Of a stretch of DNA of 64,000 bases, positions 10,836 through 22,284 are shown piece by piece. Both the position numbers and the translations under genes were made by a program. Each line of letters opens with the position of its first letter. Position 1 is the stretch's first letter. A model generated the notes under the pieces. That model had not been told where the DNA came from. It did no database searches and worked only from the letters and a program-made list of their open reading frames with translations. This DNA comes from Lichtheimia corymbifera B2541 (lineage: Eukaryota > Mucoromycota > Mucoromycetes > Mucorales > Lichtheimiaceae): positions 28,998 to 92,997 of the forward strand of contig JNEU01000957.1 in NCBI GenBank assembly GCA_000697475.1. The letters are read 5' to 3'.

Positions 10836-11746
10836 GCGCAAGTAGTAGTAGTGGTAGTGTAGAAGTCTGTGTGGGAATAAAAGGGGAGAAGGATATTATC
10901 ACCTTTGACTTATCCACCCAGGGATGCTGATATGTTTCTTGCTTTCTTTTTTCGACATGATTGAAAACACGTGTTAGAAAGACATACCGAGTCTCCCATG
11001 CTGATCTTCAATTTTTGCATTGACAGCTTTTCTTTGTTGTTGTTGTATATTTTATGCTGGAGATATGAACATGGAAGGATACATATTCCCATAATGATAT
11101 TCATGTTGGCATGTTTTATGCTCTTGCCTTTTCTTGAATTGGGTCCATTCTATGAGATGAGAGGGGGGTTTGGTAAAATCGAGGATGTTATGCATGAGAC
11201 GCCAATAAAGAGTGTTGCACAAAAGACCATGTCACCCAATCAATCGTTTCAGTCACGGTTCAATAGTGGGCGAATTAAGCGACAGGATCATGCATGAGGA
11301 ATGTAGTGTAGGGCTTATCATCTTGAGTCAAACGATTCCCAAAACCACCCATACCGCTAAGAATCTAATGAATGATTTCATTTTGATTATATTTCACACG
11401 CACGCACAACATGCACACATATCCAATAAAAAAGGTACAACGGCTACTACTTTTTCATCGACATAGCGGCAACAATAATATTCAGGCACACAAAGAAAAG
11501 AGATCATTTTATGGCTACTATAGTTGACAAACGGAGGTGTGTACAAGGGGGTTTTCGTGCGTCGGAGGACAAGGTTGGCCATACTCTCTATGGAGGAGCA
11601 GCACCCCAGGGGAGGAGTTGGAGATGATGATGGTGTATGGTGAAAGAACGCAATGCAACAAGTGACAATGAAAATACTGCATGCATATCACCCCTTTTCT
11701 TTTGTAACCAACGTTTTCTTTCTTGCTTCTTTATCTCGTTGCTACT
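10836..11746. other. Divergent intergenic region between two F-box genes
   Basis: About 900 bases with no gene I can support. It lies between two divergently transcribed F-box genes and should hold both promoters. A pyrimidine-rich stretch at 11690-11745 precedes the Dia2-like start. Confidence 0.5.
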
Positions 11747-13713
11747 ATGGCCTCTGTCCTTGTTGCTTTGGCCTCGCTTTCTTCAAGGTACGTGTATTAA
11801 AATGAAATCGGCCCTGGTTACACCATTCGTCGTCGTCGATCTGACTCTTTCCATTTTCAGCAGTTTCATTCACAGAGACGACCCATCCATTCCTTCCAAT
11901 CTCCACGACATTGTGCTTCTCGGTCAACAGCTCTATCGAAAAGGCCATTACAGCGATGCATATCGTCTTCTTGTACGTGTCGAGCCATTATTACCTGTGG
12001 AAAGTGGGCCATGCGTCGAATACCAGATCAAGGCCTTACGACGGCTAGGCCACAATCACCGTGCATTGGAATTGAGTCAGACCATGGCAGTGACCCATCC
12101 TTCAACACGTTGGTGTTATCTCGCGTGTGACCTTGTGCTTGAAAAAGAAGGAGACGTGTTGAAAGCAAGGGAATGGTTGAAGCAAGGATCGATATTACGA
12201 AGCATGGATGATGACACCAGTTACCTTGAAGAACGCCTCTTATGGGAGAAGATAGCACGTATTGAACACAAGGAACGACAACATGATCATGTGGATAAAC
12301 GAATGGATTTCACTCAGTCACTCTCATACGATCTTGTCACTGCCATATTTCAACATTTGTCTTTTCGCGATCGTGTTGTATGCATGCGTGTATCAAGGCA
12401 TTGGCACAACTTTCTCGTCGACAGCGTGGTCCTCTGGCAAGATATCGACGTGTCTCATACGCCCACTCCTATCGATCTTCATTCTTTTTCATTGTATCTG
12501 GGTCGGCTGGAGAATACACAACCAAAACGACTACGCATTCATCACGAACGAGCGAACGGGGATCAATTAATGAAACTCATGTTGGTTCGGGAACGCTACA
12601 AGTTGCATACTTTGGGTAAGTGGGGTTGAAAGGACAGGGATGTGATGCAAGAAAAGGTCACTCATAAAAGAGTATATATTAGACCTATCCGATGTGCTGT
12701 GCAAACCAAGTCTCTTTTATGACCTTTTAAGGCGGGCTGGTCCAACATTACGCTGTCTACGATGGAATGGTCTTATATTGAAGCTGAATGATATTTTCGA
12801 CACTGCGGCTGAATCATGTCCACACCTTGAGGAATTGGATGTATCATATTGCTTCACATCGAGGAAAGGGCGTTTTGAACCGAGTCGTTTTCTTGAATCA
12901 TATGGGAAGGATTTACCAAAGGAGCTGATGGATGATAAGAAACAGCGCCCGCTTCACATCAAACGCTTACGATTGACCAGCATTCATGAGATGATCGGCC
13001 CTGAGCTCATCCACATGTTATTACGTACGCCAAACCTGACACATCTCGAACTTGAATACTGCCTGGTCAGCTTTATCCCGATTGCAAACATGCTTCAACA
13101 TTGCTGTCCTCGTCTTCAACACCTTGTCTACAAACGTCATCGATATGCTCGTCAATACCAAGATGTTATACCTCATTCACAACCCTCGATACCCATGCCA
13201 CCAAGACGATGGCGAGTGATTGAACTGAACAAATCCTTATCCGTCACCGATACCATCATGCGGGATATGATAATACGAGCTGATCTCTCATTACTTGAAC
13301 GCTTGGAGCTGGATTCCAATACATACATCACCGACAAATCCCTTTTCACTCTATTACAACGCCTTCATCCATCCACCAACGTGTTGTCGAATCTGCATAC
13401 ACTCAACCTGGGTAATTGTACTGCATTGACGGAAGAAGGATTGCTACGGTTCTTGGTCGCTTGTCCCATGCTTCGCCATGTTAATCTGACTCGTCTCTTG
13501 GCTGTCACGGATGCTGTACTGGACACATTAAGTCAAATGGAAAAATTACAAACACTGGATATCACATTTTGCTCTCATATCACCGATCAAGGCATCACTC
13601 AGCTGGTCAAGCAACGACAAGACAGTTTACAACAAATCCACTTGACGCATTCCAATGTCTCGCCCGCTGCATTGAGCTTTGTATTTCGTACCTTGAAATA
13701 TGATGGTATATAA
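11747..13713 (+). CDS. TPR-F-box-LRR protein (Dia2/Pof3 architecture)
   Basis: Three exons, 11747-11787, 11861-12615 and 12683-13713 (1827 bases, 608 residues). The N-terminal ~130 residues are TPR-like helices: LGQQLYRKGHYSDAYRLL, ALRRLGHNHRALELSQTM and LEKEGDVLKAREWLKQG. An F-box follows: SLSYDLVTAIFQHLSFRD, RVVCMRVSRHWHNFL, VVLWQDIDV. The C-terminal half has leucine-rich repeats such as CPHLEELDVSYCF, TPNLTHLELEYCLV, LHTLNLGNCTALTEEGLLRF and LQTLDITFCSHITDQGI. TPR then F-box then LRR is the layout of budding-yeast Dia2 and fission-yeast Pof3, SCF adaptors that act at replication forks and in silencing; orthology is inferred. I start at MASVLVALASL because an intron GTACGTG...TTCAG then joins in frame; a longer unspliced frame from 11637 is the alternative. 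Confidence 0.82.
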
Positions 13714-14288
13714 TAGAAGAAGATCATCCCACTTTTACATAGCACACACTCTTGTATATTCATTGCGCTTCAATCATAATATAATAAAAGCAATCTACTA
13801 CTAATACATATGTCTGGTTATATATTCGTTCACCGATAAGGGGAGTAGTGGACGCCACTGCCAGCATGATGATGCATAGTGCGTGCAGCATGCATATCAG
13901 CTTGCTTGCTGTTGAATCCAAGATCTACAGTAGAGTACATTCTTGCATAAAAGTGGTGTAAAGATGATACAGATGCTTATCAATGCCAAGTGCGATAAAC
14001 ATTTCATTGACATCTAGAATACTGTACAATACTCGATGTACCTTTTTCTGGGCCATTCTAGTACCCCTTTGTTGTAAGCTCTTCCGAACTGCATGGCTGA
14101 TGCATACATCCTATGATCTCCTCGCACAGTCACTTTTTGTCGCGAGCCCCATGATAATGAGTCCCTGTTCCTTGCCATCTTCTCGCCTCCTCGTCCTTTA
14201 TTCTGTCGAAAAGTACATTCTATGTAATAGCCTGCAGCTATGAATTAAAAGATCCCTACTTCTTACTTCTTTCTTGTTGCCATACTAG
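13714..14288. other. Intergenic region that must contain the first exon of the transporter
   Basis: About 575 bases. The permease reading frame opens at 14289 without an ATG, so its first coding exon should lie here, but I could not fix it. An open stretch at 13983-14243 has no family features. Confidence 0.4.
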
Positions 14289-16086
14289 GACGAATACCAA
14301 GTGCTCACCAGACAACAGCAGCATTAAGCATGCACCGGACGACGACCATGAAAGTATTAGTGTCTACACCACTCCTCCTCAAGAAACGCAAGATGGTGGC
14401 TATGGATGGGTGATTGTTGCCAGTGTCTTTATGGGCATGTTTGCTACGTTTGGTGTAGTCCTTGGAGGATGGCAAGTACACTATCTTTTATTTTGTTGTT
14501 AATGATCTTTCTCTGTGTGTGTTCTTTGTAATAACTCCAGCTCGTTTTATATTAGGGGTATGTATGCTTGGTGTATAATTGGTGAAAGTACCACAGGATT
14601 AATCCTACTATGTAAAGGTGTCATCCTGGACTACTTTGAGCGAGAGGTGTTTGGTGCACAGGCAGCGTTCCAACTTAGCTTCGTGGGCACACTGATCCAA
14701 TTGTTTTACGCTCTTAGTGCAGCATTCATTCGAGTGGTTGAACTTTTCATCAACATGAGAACAGCATTCCTAGTGGGCGGTCTTTTAGTTTCAGGGGGAT
14801 TGGCAGCAGCTGGCTCAGCTACTCAGGTATACAAATATATATATAGAAAGAGCAAATGCTACAACCTTTGGGATAACAACCCTTGTATATGTGCTAGGTT
14901 TGGCAGGTCATTTTATCCATTGGCGTTTGCTTTGCTCTGGGAAATAGCATCATCTACAGTGTATGTGTTATTTGATATCATTCTTACATATTCCCTCGTA
15001 GCGTGAAACGATCTTAATGATGGCTGGCTGGTACATAGACTGGATCTCGTATTGTGTTGCCATGGTTTACCAAGCGGCGCGGTACTGCGATGGGGACGAT
15101 AGCAAGCGCAACAGGCTTGGGTGGCCTCATTGTCCCATTGATTGTGCACAACATCACGGAAAAATTGGGAGGGCCATGGATGCTTCGTATACTGAGTATG
15201 GTTTGGTTTGTCATTTTCGTTACTGCATATGGATTAATTCGGGAGCATGAGCAATCCAAGCAAAAACCAATCGGCCTCAAGGGAATCCTGACATGGTCTC
15301 TTTTCAAAAACGTTCCCTTTTCTTTATGGTGTGTTTCTGGTTGCTTCCAAGTAGTCCATTGCTTTCTTGTACCATTCACTCTACCAGGTATACAGTGGAA
15401 TATATGTACACTAGGTTAATGACATTGACAACATTCATAAATTTTAGCCTATGCAACCAGCATTGGATTATCAGCAAATCAAGGCACAGCGGTCATCTCT
15501 GTAGCCATGGCTTGTAACTTTGTAGGAAGACTTGCAGCAGGGTACGTGTGTATGTAATGCTTATGTATTACAGCCAAAACCGTTATTATTAGAGAGGAAC
15601 TCATATCATGCATAGGGTCATTGGTGACAAAATTGGAAGCGTGAATTGCAGCATTATCTTTGGGACCGTAACAGCTCTCTCGACTTTACTATTATGGATG
15701 TTTGCTCACAGCTTTGGTACATTAATGGCATATGCTTGTATTTTTGGCTTCTTTGGCAGTGTTTATTTCGTGTTTGGTGAGTGCTCTTTCTCTCATTGTT
15801 TGATGTACTAGTACGTGTTGACATGATGATGTATGTAGCTGGACCTATCACCGTTGCCATTGTCGGCTTAGAACAATACCCTTCAGGATTTGCACTATTG
15901 ACACTCTCAGATTTACCCGCAGCGCTTTCTCCCATCGTTGCCAATGCAATTGACCAAGCTGTGCAACAAACTGAACCATATTTCTGGTATAAAATCATTA
16001 CCGGTGGAGCAGCTTTCTTATCAACTTGTATCCTGCTGGTGGTTCGTCGCCTGTTAAAACCCGGACAGCTATGGGTTAAAATATAG
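14289..16086 (+). CDS. Monocarboxylate-transporter-like MFS permease (first exon unresolved)
   Basis: Seven exons are visible: 14289-14471, 14556-14826, 14898-14960, 15039-15387, 15448-15541, 15616-15776, 15839-16086, about 455 residues. The MCT signature opens the membrane domain: DGGYGWVIVASVFMG and VVLGGWGMYAW. PWFTKRRGTAMGTIASATGLGG is the conserved loop between transmembrane segments 4 and 5, and AAGVIGDKIG sits near segments 8-9. About 12 hydrophobic segments are spread across the exons. The family moves lactate, pyruvate or related acids by proton symport, and many fungal members have unknown substrates. The acidic N-terminus (DDDHESISVY) is cytosolic. The second visible exon is reached through a GC-AG intron (TG|GCAAGT at 14472). 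The initiating ATG lies upstream, since the in-frame sequence before 14289 has no ATG. Confidence 0.85.
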
Positions 16087-16545
16087 AATATCCTTTACTA
16101 GAGACATCAACTCCACATTTGTAATCATGTGCATTGCATCATACATACTTTACATCTACTAATACTAAATTGAGCATACATTTTGGATCAATGGAGCCAC
16201 CTTCATCATTACATCAAAGTGTGCATGATCACCAAATCACGTGATGAAGTATACATGGATTAGTGTGGTAGTAGAGAGTAGATTCTGTCATACCATGACA
16301 AGATTATGGATAAGGTGGTTCCACATGCTCATGCATATACAATTGATATCAAGTATGTGAGTCATGATTATTATAACCAACTATCTGGGATCGGTTTTTA
16401 TTATCTGTGGGGGTGGTGGGGTATACTAGAGAACAGCTATGGTGGCTGAGAGGGGTTTATATCAGAGGGAGGCTTGGTGATTTTTTCATTTTGGCAACTT
16501 CTTTTCTACTTTTGCCCCAGACTCTTTCCTCTCTCGCGCGACGCA
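16087..16545. other. Intergenic region upstream of GMP synthase
   Basis: About 460 bases with no gene seen. It presumably carries the 3' end of the transporter transcript and the GMP synthase promoter. A pyrimidine-rich tract (16500-16535) lies just before the start codon. Confidence 0.5.
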
Positions 16546-18355
16546 ATGGCAACGACTCAAGACAAGGTTACCCAAGTCAACCAGCTTTACGATACTGTCC
16601 TCATTTTGGACTTTGGTTCGCAATACTCCCACTTGATCACCCGTCGTATTCGTGAACTTGGTGTTTACTGCGAGCTCTTGCCATGCACCCAAAAGATGGC
16701 CGATCTCCACTTTAAGCCCAAGGGTATCATTCTTTCCGGTTCTCCTTACTCGGTTTATGACAAGGATGCTCCTCGTGTTGATCCTGCCGTGTTTGATGCT
16801 GGTGTCCCCGTCCTTGGTATCTGCTATGGTCTTCAAGAAATGACAACCTACATGGGTGGTAAGGTTGAAGGCTGCGAACACCGCGAATATGGTCATGCTA
16901 TGCTTTCCATCACCAAGCACAGTGGTCATCCTTTCATGGATAAGCTCTTTGATGGTTTGGATGGTGATATTCAGGTAAATTCCATGGGTACTATGCATAC
17001 ACAGAGTATATACTTAGTACAATTGGATGAATAGGTCTGGATGAGTCACGGTGACCAAGTGTCTGCTGCTGCTCCCGGTTTCAAGGTGATTGCCAACACT
17101 CGCACTGCACCTTATGCTGCCGTATGCCACGAAGAGAAGCACTTTTTCGGTATCCAATTCCATCCTGAAGTCACCCACACCGTTGATGGTACCACCATTC
17201 TCAAGAACTTTGTCATTGGTATTTGCGACTGCAACGCTTCATGGACTATGGACTCTTTTGTCGACAAGGAAATTGAGCGCATTCGTAACATTGTTGGTCC
17301 CACCGGTCGTGTTGTTGGTGCTGTCTCGGGTGGTGTTGATTCCACTGTTGCTGCCAAGTTGATGCATGAAGCTATTGGTGATCGGTAAGTGTGTGTAGGA
17401 AAGAGAGAGATATGGAGAATTGACGCGTATATATATCATGATATACTAGTTTCCATGCTATTCTCGTCGACAATGGTGTGATGCGTTTGAACGAATGCCA
17501 AAATGTCAAAAAGATGTTGGGTGATAAGATGGGTATCAACATCAAGGTCAGCGATGCTTCCGATATGTTCTTGGACCGTCTCAAGGGTGTCACCGATCCC
17601 GAAAAGAAGCGCAAGATCATTGGCAACACTTTTATCGAAGTCTTTGAAGCCGAGGCTGCTTTGATTGATAAGGAATGTGGTGGTGAAATCGAGTATCTTT
17701 TGCAAGGCACTCTTTATCCTGATGTCATTGAGTCGATTTCTTTCAAGGGCCCTAGTGCCACTATCAAGACCCATCACAATGTCGGTGGTTTGCTCGAGGA
17801 CATGAAGCTCAAGTTGATTGAACCTCTTCGTGAATTGTTCAAGGATGAAGTGCGTGCCCTTGGTAAGATTTTGGGTCTTGATGATGAGCTTATTTGGCGC
17901 CATCCTTTCCCTGGTCCTGGTATTGCCATCCGTGTCCTTGGTGAAGTCACCCGCGAACAAGTTGAGATTGCCCGTCTCGCTGACAACATTTACATTGAGG
18001 AGATCAAAAACAACGGTTTCTACCGCCAAATCTCTCAAGCTTACGCTGCCTTGTTGCCTGTCAAGGCCGTCGGTGTCATGGGTGATAGCCGTACCTATGA
18101 GCAAGTTATCGCCCTTCGTGCCGTTGAAACCAAGGATTTCATGACCGCCGATATCTGCGACAGTGCCGAGTGGTTCAAGTGCCTCAAGCGCATCAGCTCT
18201 CGTATCATCAACGAGGTCAAGGGCGTTAACCGTGTCGTCTACGATATCAGCTCCAAGCCCCCTGCCACTGTAAGTTGACTATTAAGGAATGAGGATCATG
18301 ATAGAAGTATTGGGTTATCTAACAGCAGGTTGTCTTTTAGATCGAGTGGGAGTAA
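16546..18355 (+). CDS. GUA1: GMP synthase, glutamine-hydrolysing
   Basis: Four exons, 16546-16974, 17035-17384, 17450-18269 and 18341-18355 (1614 bases, 537 residues, the usual eukaryotic length). The enzyme makes GMP from XMP, ATP and glutamine in the cytosol, the last step of de novo guanine nucleotide synthesis. The N-terminal class I glutamine amidotransferase domain has [17 protein letters not shown], the nucleophile in GICYGLQEM and the His-Glu pair in FHPEVTHT. The ATP-pyrophosphatase domain has the P-loop [13 protein letters not shown]. The dimerisation domain has [16 protein letters not shown] and [10 protein letters not shown], and ends KPPATIEWE. The final IEWE and stop sit on a 15-base last exon; reading through its intron would wrongly end the protein at VS. 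Codon use is strongly biased to C- and T-ending codons, suggesting high expression. Confidence 0.97.
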
Positions 18356-18559
18356 ACAAGACTTATACACTACTGCATACATTTTCTCTCTCTTTTGTTT
18401 TATATATTCATGCTGCATCCATCTTTTTCCTTTCAAACATAAAGCATGCTCTACTTGTACTACTGGAATATCGTTTTGTATTATAATGCATGTGAATAGA
18501 ATAACACTAGGTAAATGATGATAGATTATAAAAAAAGGGGTATACAATGTTGGGAATAA

Positions 18560-21500
18560 TCAACAATATGAAGATGCGCAGACGAGTTTGCCCATGTAGT
18601 ATGATAAAACCATGGCCAAAATCACAACGGCCAGCTGCTGTCCATTAAACGTTAATTCGTCGGATATGATAATGATATTGTTGTTCTAAATGAGATGGGC
18701 ATCAGTATCAGCTAAATACAAAAACTCACGCATAGTATGTGTACCTGCTGCTGGGGAATTAGCTTGTAACCTTCTGGTACCACGAGACGTTGTCGTTCAG
18801 TAGCTGCTGCTTTGGTGGTATTGTATTGCTGCTGTTGTTGTTGGTGCTGTGATCTCTTTGTTATCAATTTGGGTGATTGTCCATTTCGTTTATGCTGCTC
18901 AGCAGTGAAATGGGGTGGGGTATCGGGCCGAGATGGCTGTGCTATGGTGATTTTTCCAACAACCGATGCACGTCGTCGATCAGTCGATATTGCTTGTTGC
19001 TGTTCTTGTTGTGGTGATGGTGATGGTGACGGCGTAGGTGACGGTGTTGGTGGTCGTTCTCGTTGTCGACCTGGTGATGATGATGATGATATTGTTGATG
19101 TTGTCGTTATGGCTGAATCATGTGAGTCGGTTGGTGCTGAAGACGGTGAAGGAGGTCTGGCAGGGATGGTATTGGTTGCAGCTTCCCTTGTAGCAGTGGG
19201 TGACTTTATCTCTGCACTCTGAGGTGGAGTAGGCACAGAATCAGCTGTTGGGGCTGCTTTATCGCTTGCATTGTTGTTGATGGCTATCCTTGGTATGAGA
19301 GATACACCATTACAAGTGTATTGTTGATCAATCCCTGGCAAAATCCGTATTGACACATGTTGTCCTTCCATGTCAGAGGATGTTGTATAGATACGAATGC
19401 TCGTTTTCGAAGACGTTATCTCAACACGCATCCCAGTTTCTGGTGAAAGAGTCATGTTGACGCCTGCTGGATATCTGGAGCTGTTGTGGATACGAATATC
19501 AGTGCACCATCGTTGTTGTTGATGCTGCTTGTTGGAGGATGCTCTTGTGTTCAACTCATGCTTGGCAATATACACCACGTCATATTGTCCTGTATCGCTT
19601 TCAAATGACTCGCGAATAATCTTGCCTGCAACTCGTCGAATGTAAGGGGGACAGCCATATTGATCCATGTAATTTCCAAGCTCCTTTATCAGTAATGGCT
19701 GATTCTGCTGTTGAAAATTGCTTATCCAAATCACATTGACAGCTCCTTCATGGCTGCTTGGCTTGAACACCCAGCCATCAATTCGTTCCACTGGTTCTTT
19801 TGTTGAAGAAATGGACGAAGTAGCTGTTGTAATAACGCCTGAGGAAAGATCGGTGTCAATGCTGATGATGGCATTAAAGGTGCTGGTTGCCAAGGAGGAA
19901 AGAGCATGCGACCATTCAACAAGATAATCCCTTTGACTGAAACGCTCAACAATGCGACCATCGATAAATTGCTTATCCCCTAAATGATAATAAAAACAAC
20001 CTGTTAGTTGATTTCACTACAATGACATCACCCACTTACATATTTTACGTGCCCCAAAGCAATTTACCACTGAACAAAGCTGCTCTGGTGTCCATTCACC
20101 ACGAATAGTGCCATCCATACGTGAAGCATGCAATAGAGATATGGAACATTGCTCGTTCATAGCATAGACTTTGATACCATTATTCTCGGAGGTCAATGTC
20201 CACGGTTCCAAAGATGTTGTCATGCGCTTGACTAAGTTCAAAGCCTCGGCCTTTTGAGATGGAAAGCGGTGTGGTAGGTAAAGTGGCTGTCGTTTCTTGA
20301 CAAGGCCGGTGGAATTGTCACTCGAGTTGGTCAACGAGCTCTCAGAACTAGGATTGATGCTGGATTCAAAGAGTGGCGAAAAAGTGGCATCTTGAGTTGT
20401 GGCAAAGAGTGGTCGGTTTGTGGTGGATGGATCTGAAGAGGATGGCTGTTGTATCCCTGAGGGGGTTCTATGTAGAATAGTAATAAGATTAGATCATCCT
20501 TGTTCAAGGAAAGATTAGGTTCATGATGCTTACTGATCCATAAGAGATGGTCTACGTATTGATTGAAAGCGTTCAGTATTTGAAGATTGGTCACTAGGAG
20601 CCACCTTGCTTGAACATGTACCAGCACCACGCATCTTGGTGGATCGTATCCGCTCAGCTTTCTTTTGCAAATAATCATTGACCAAAGCAATGACCAATGG
20701 ACGACGTGCGAGAGACTTTTTGGCGAAGCCAGACATCCAACCCTTCATGTTCTCTTGTATCACGTAGGTTACTCGTGTAGTAGGAGTCGGACCACGAATA
20801 GGTTCAAGCACCCAACCTTGCAGCTGGTAATAATATCATCTCAGTATAAAACTCAACTCGATGCATAGAATAGTAGCTTTACCTTGATTTGAGCTCGAAC
20901 ACGACCTTGAATACGAGGAACACGTGGTGTTTCAACACTTGTGCATGCAAACATGATAGCACCATCTCGCGTGCATTCGATCTTTTCCACCAATGCCATA
21001 TCACGAGGACGATTCATGCTATTGGCACAAAGACTGACACAATCAATTTTTAGTATGGTTGCACAATGTCTTTCATGCTGCTTCTTTTGATTACCTTGAT
21101 GTAGGCTTGGAGACTTCATACGTCAATGATGTCGTATCATTAAGATTCTCGACCAAATTGCCATCATCGTACCTATATTCATGGATATATGAGTCCTTCT
21201 TCCTTCGCTATCCTTCGTTTTATACAATGATGCTTACTGCTCATCCCAAAGTTTGCGCATGCCAATAACGTAAAATACAGATTGCGGTGAAAATCCATGA
21301 ATGACAGCTTCCCCCTTGAAGATGGGAGTCTTGTCATTTTTAGCACTTTTCATGTGTACCACCACACCGCTCTTTTTGTGCTTGAGTGCCTTTTTCCAAC
21401 CATCGTGTGCATCTTCACGAACAATTTGTTTGAGTGATGAAAGAGCTGACTCGGCTTGATGAATATGATATGCCGTCGATGTAAGCAAGGGGTCAACAAA

Positions 21501-21608
21501 TCCAGATGTGGCGTGTGCCATGGATGCAAGTGAAGGTACAACTGCGTTATCATCGTCTTCGTCGTCACTAAAGAGTGGGCTGAATGTCGCGTTCTTGCCA
21601 TGAGTCAT
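18560..21608 (-). CDS. Tandem START-domain lipid-binding protein with C-terminal membrane anchor
   Basis: Seven exons: 21238-21608, 21095-21172, 20883-21033, 20534-20823, 20040-20467, 18730-19979, 18560-18685 (2694 bases, 897 residues). START domain 1 spans about residues 55-265: GWKKALKHKKSGVVVHMK, PQSVFYVIGMRKLWDEQYDD, ALVEKIEC, LQGWVLEPI and GWMSGFAKKSLARRP. START domain 2 spans about 355-550: PWTLTSENNGIKVYAMNE, WGDKQFIDGRIVERF, IDGWVFKPSSHEGAVNVIWIS and YIRRVAGKIIRESF. A small beta-rich segment follows (about 565-625), then a Ser/Pro/Gln-rich linker. The last exon adds one membrane helix (QQLAVVILAMVLSYYMGKLV) and a six-residue tail. I infer an ER- or contact-site-anchored lipid transfer or sensing protein. 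It is the convergent neighbour of GMP synthase. Confidence 0.85.
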
Positions 21609-22284
21609 TGTGAACAAGGAATCTCGTTGGTTTAATGAGTAACGAAGAAAAAGAAGAAAAAGAAAAGGGAAGGACCCAGAACAAGTCTCGGGCCGAGAAA
21701 AAAAGTAAAGAGTAAAAAAAGTGTGTGAGAGAGAGAAAAGGAAGGAAAGAGACAACACATCTATGTGTACACACTTACTTTGAAGATCAAGCATCAAAAA
21801 ATGTCATGCACCGAACCGACGCCATTGTGACACCTCCAATCACCCTCCTATCATACTGCAGTCCTTGTTTATCATTCGCCTATGCATGTCTCCCATGACC
21901 TACTTCTTTTTTCCTTCAATTTCTCAGGAGACAGCAGCCACCGTAGCAGGGATCGTAGCACAATTCCCCACAGAAAAAAAAGAGAGAGACATCAAACAAC
22001 AAATAAATCCTCCTTTTACTTTTCTCAACAATGGATAACCACCCCATCTGATATGTTTAATGTTTATCTCCCCCAATAATCCATTCTTATTGTATTTATC
22101 CGAGATCCTTATCCATTGATGTATGCGAATGGGCCCTGATTCAGGAGACATCCGGTTCAGATAGCAAACCAACGATGTACGTACGTTTGTTGTTGATCAT
22201 CAAAATGACAACGCCTGTCAATTTATAATCGTGGCAAAAAAGGGATATTGTTCAATGATATGCACAATGATGATGATGCCATTT
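21609..22284. other. Intergenic region between START-START and PET127 genes
   Basis: About 675 bases, holding the START-gene promoter (GAGA/AAGA-rich on the plus strand at 21640-21750) and the PET127 terminator side. No gene is supported here. Confidence 0.5.
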
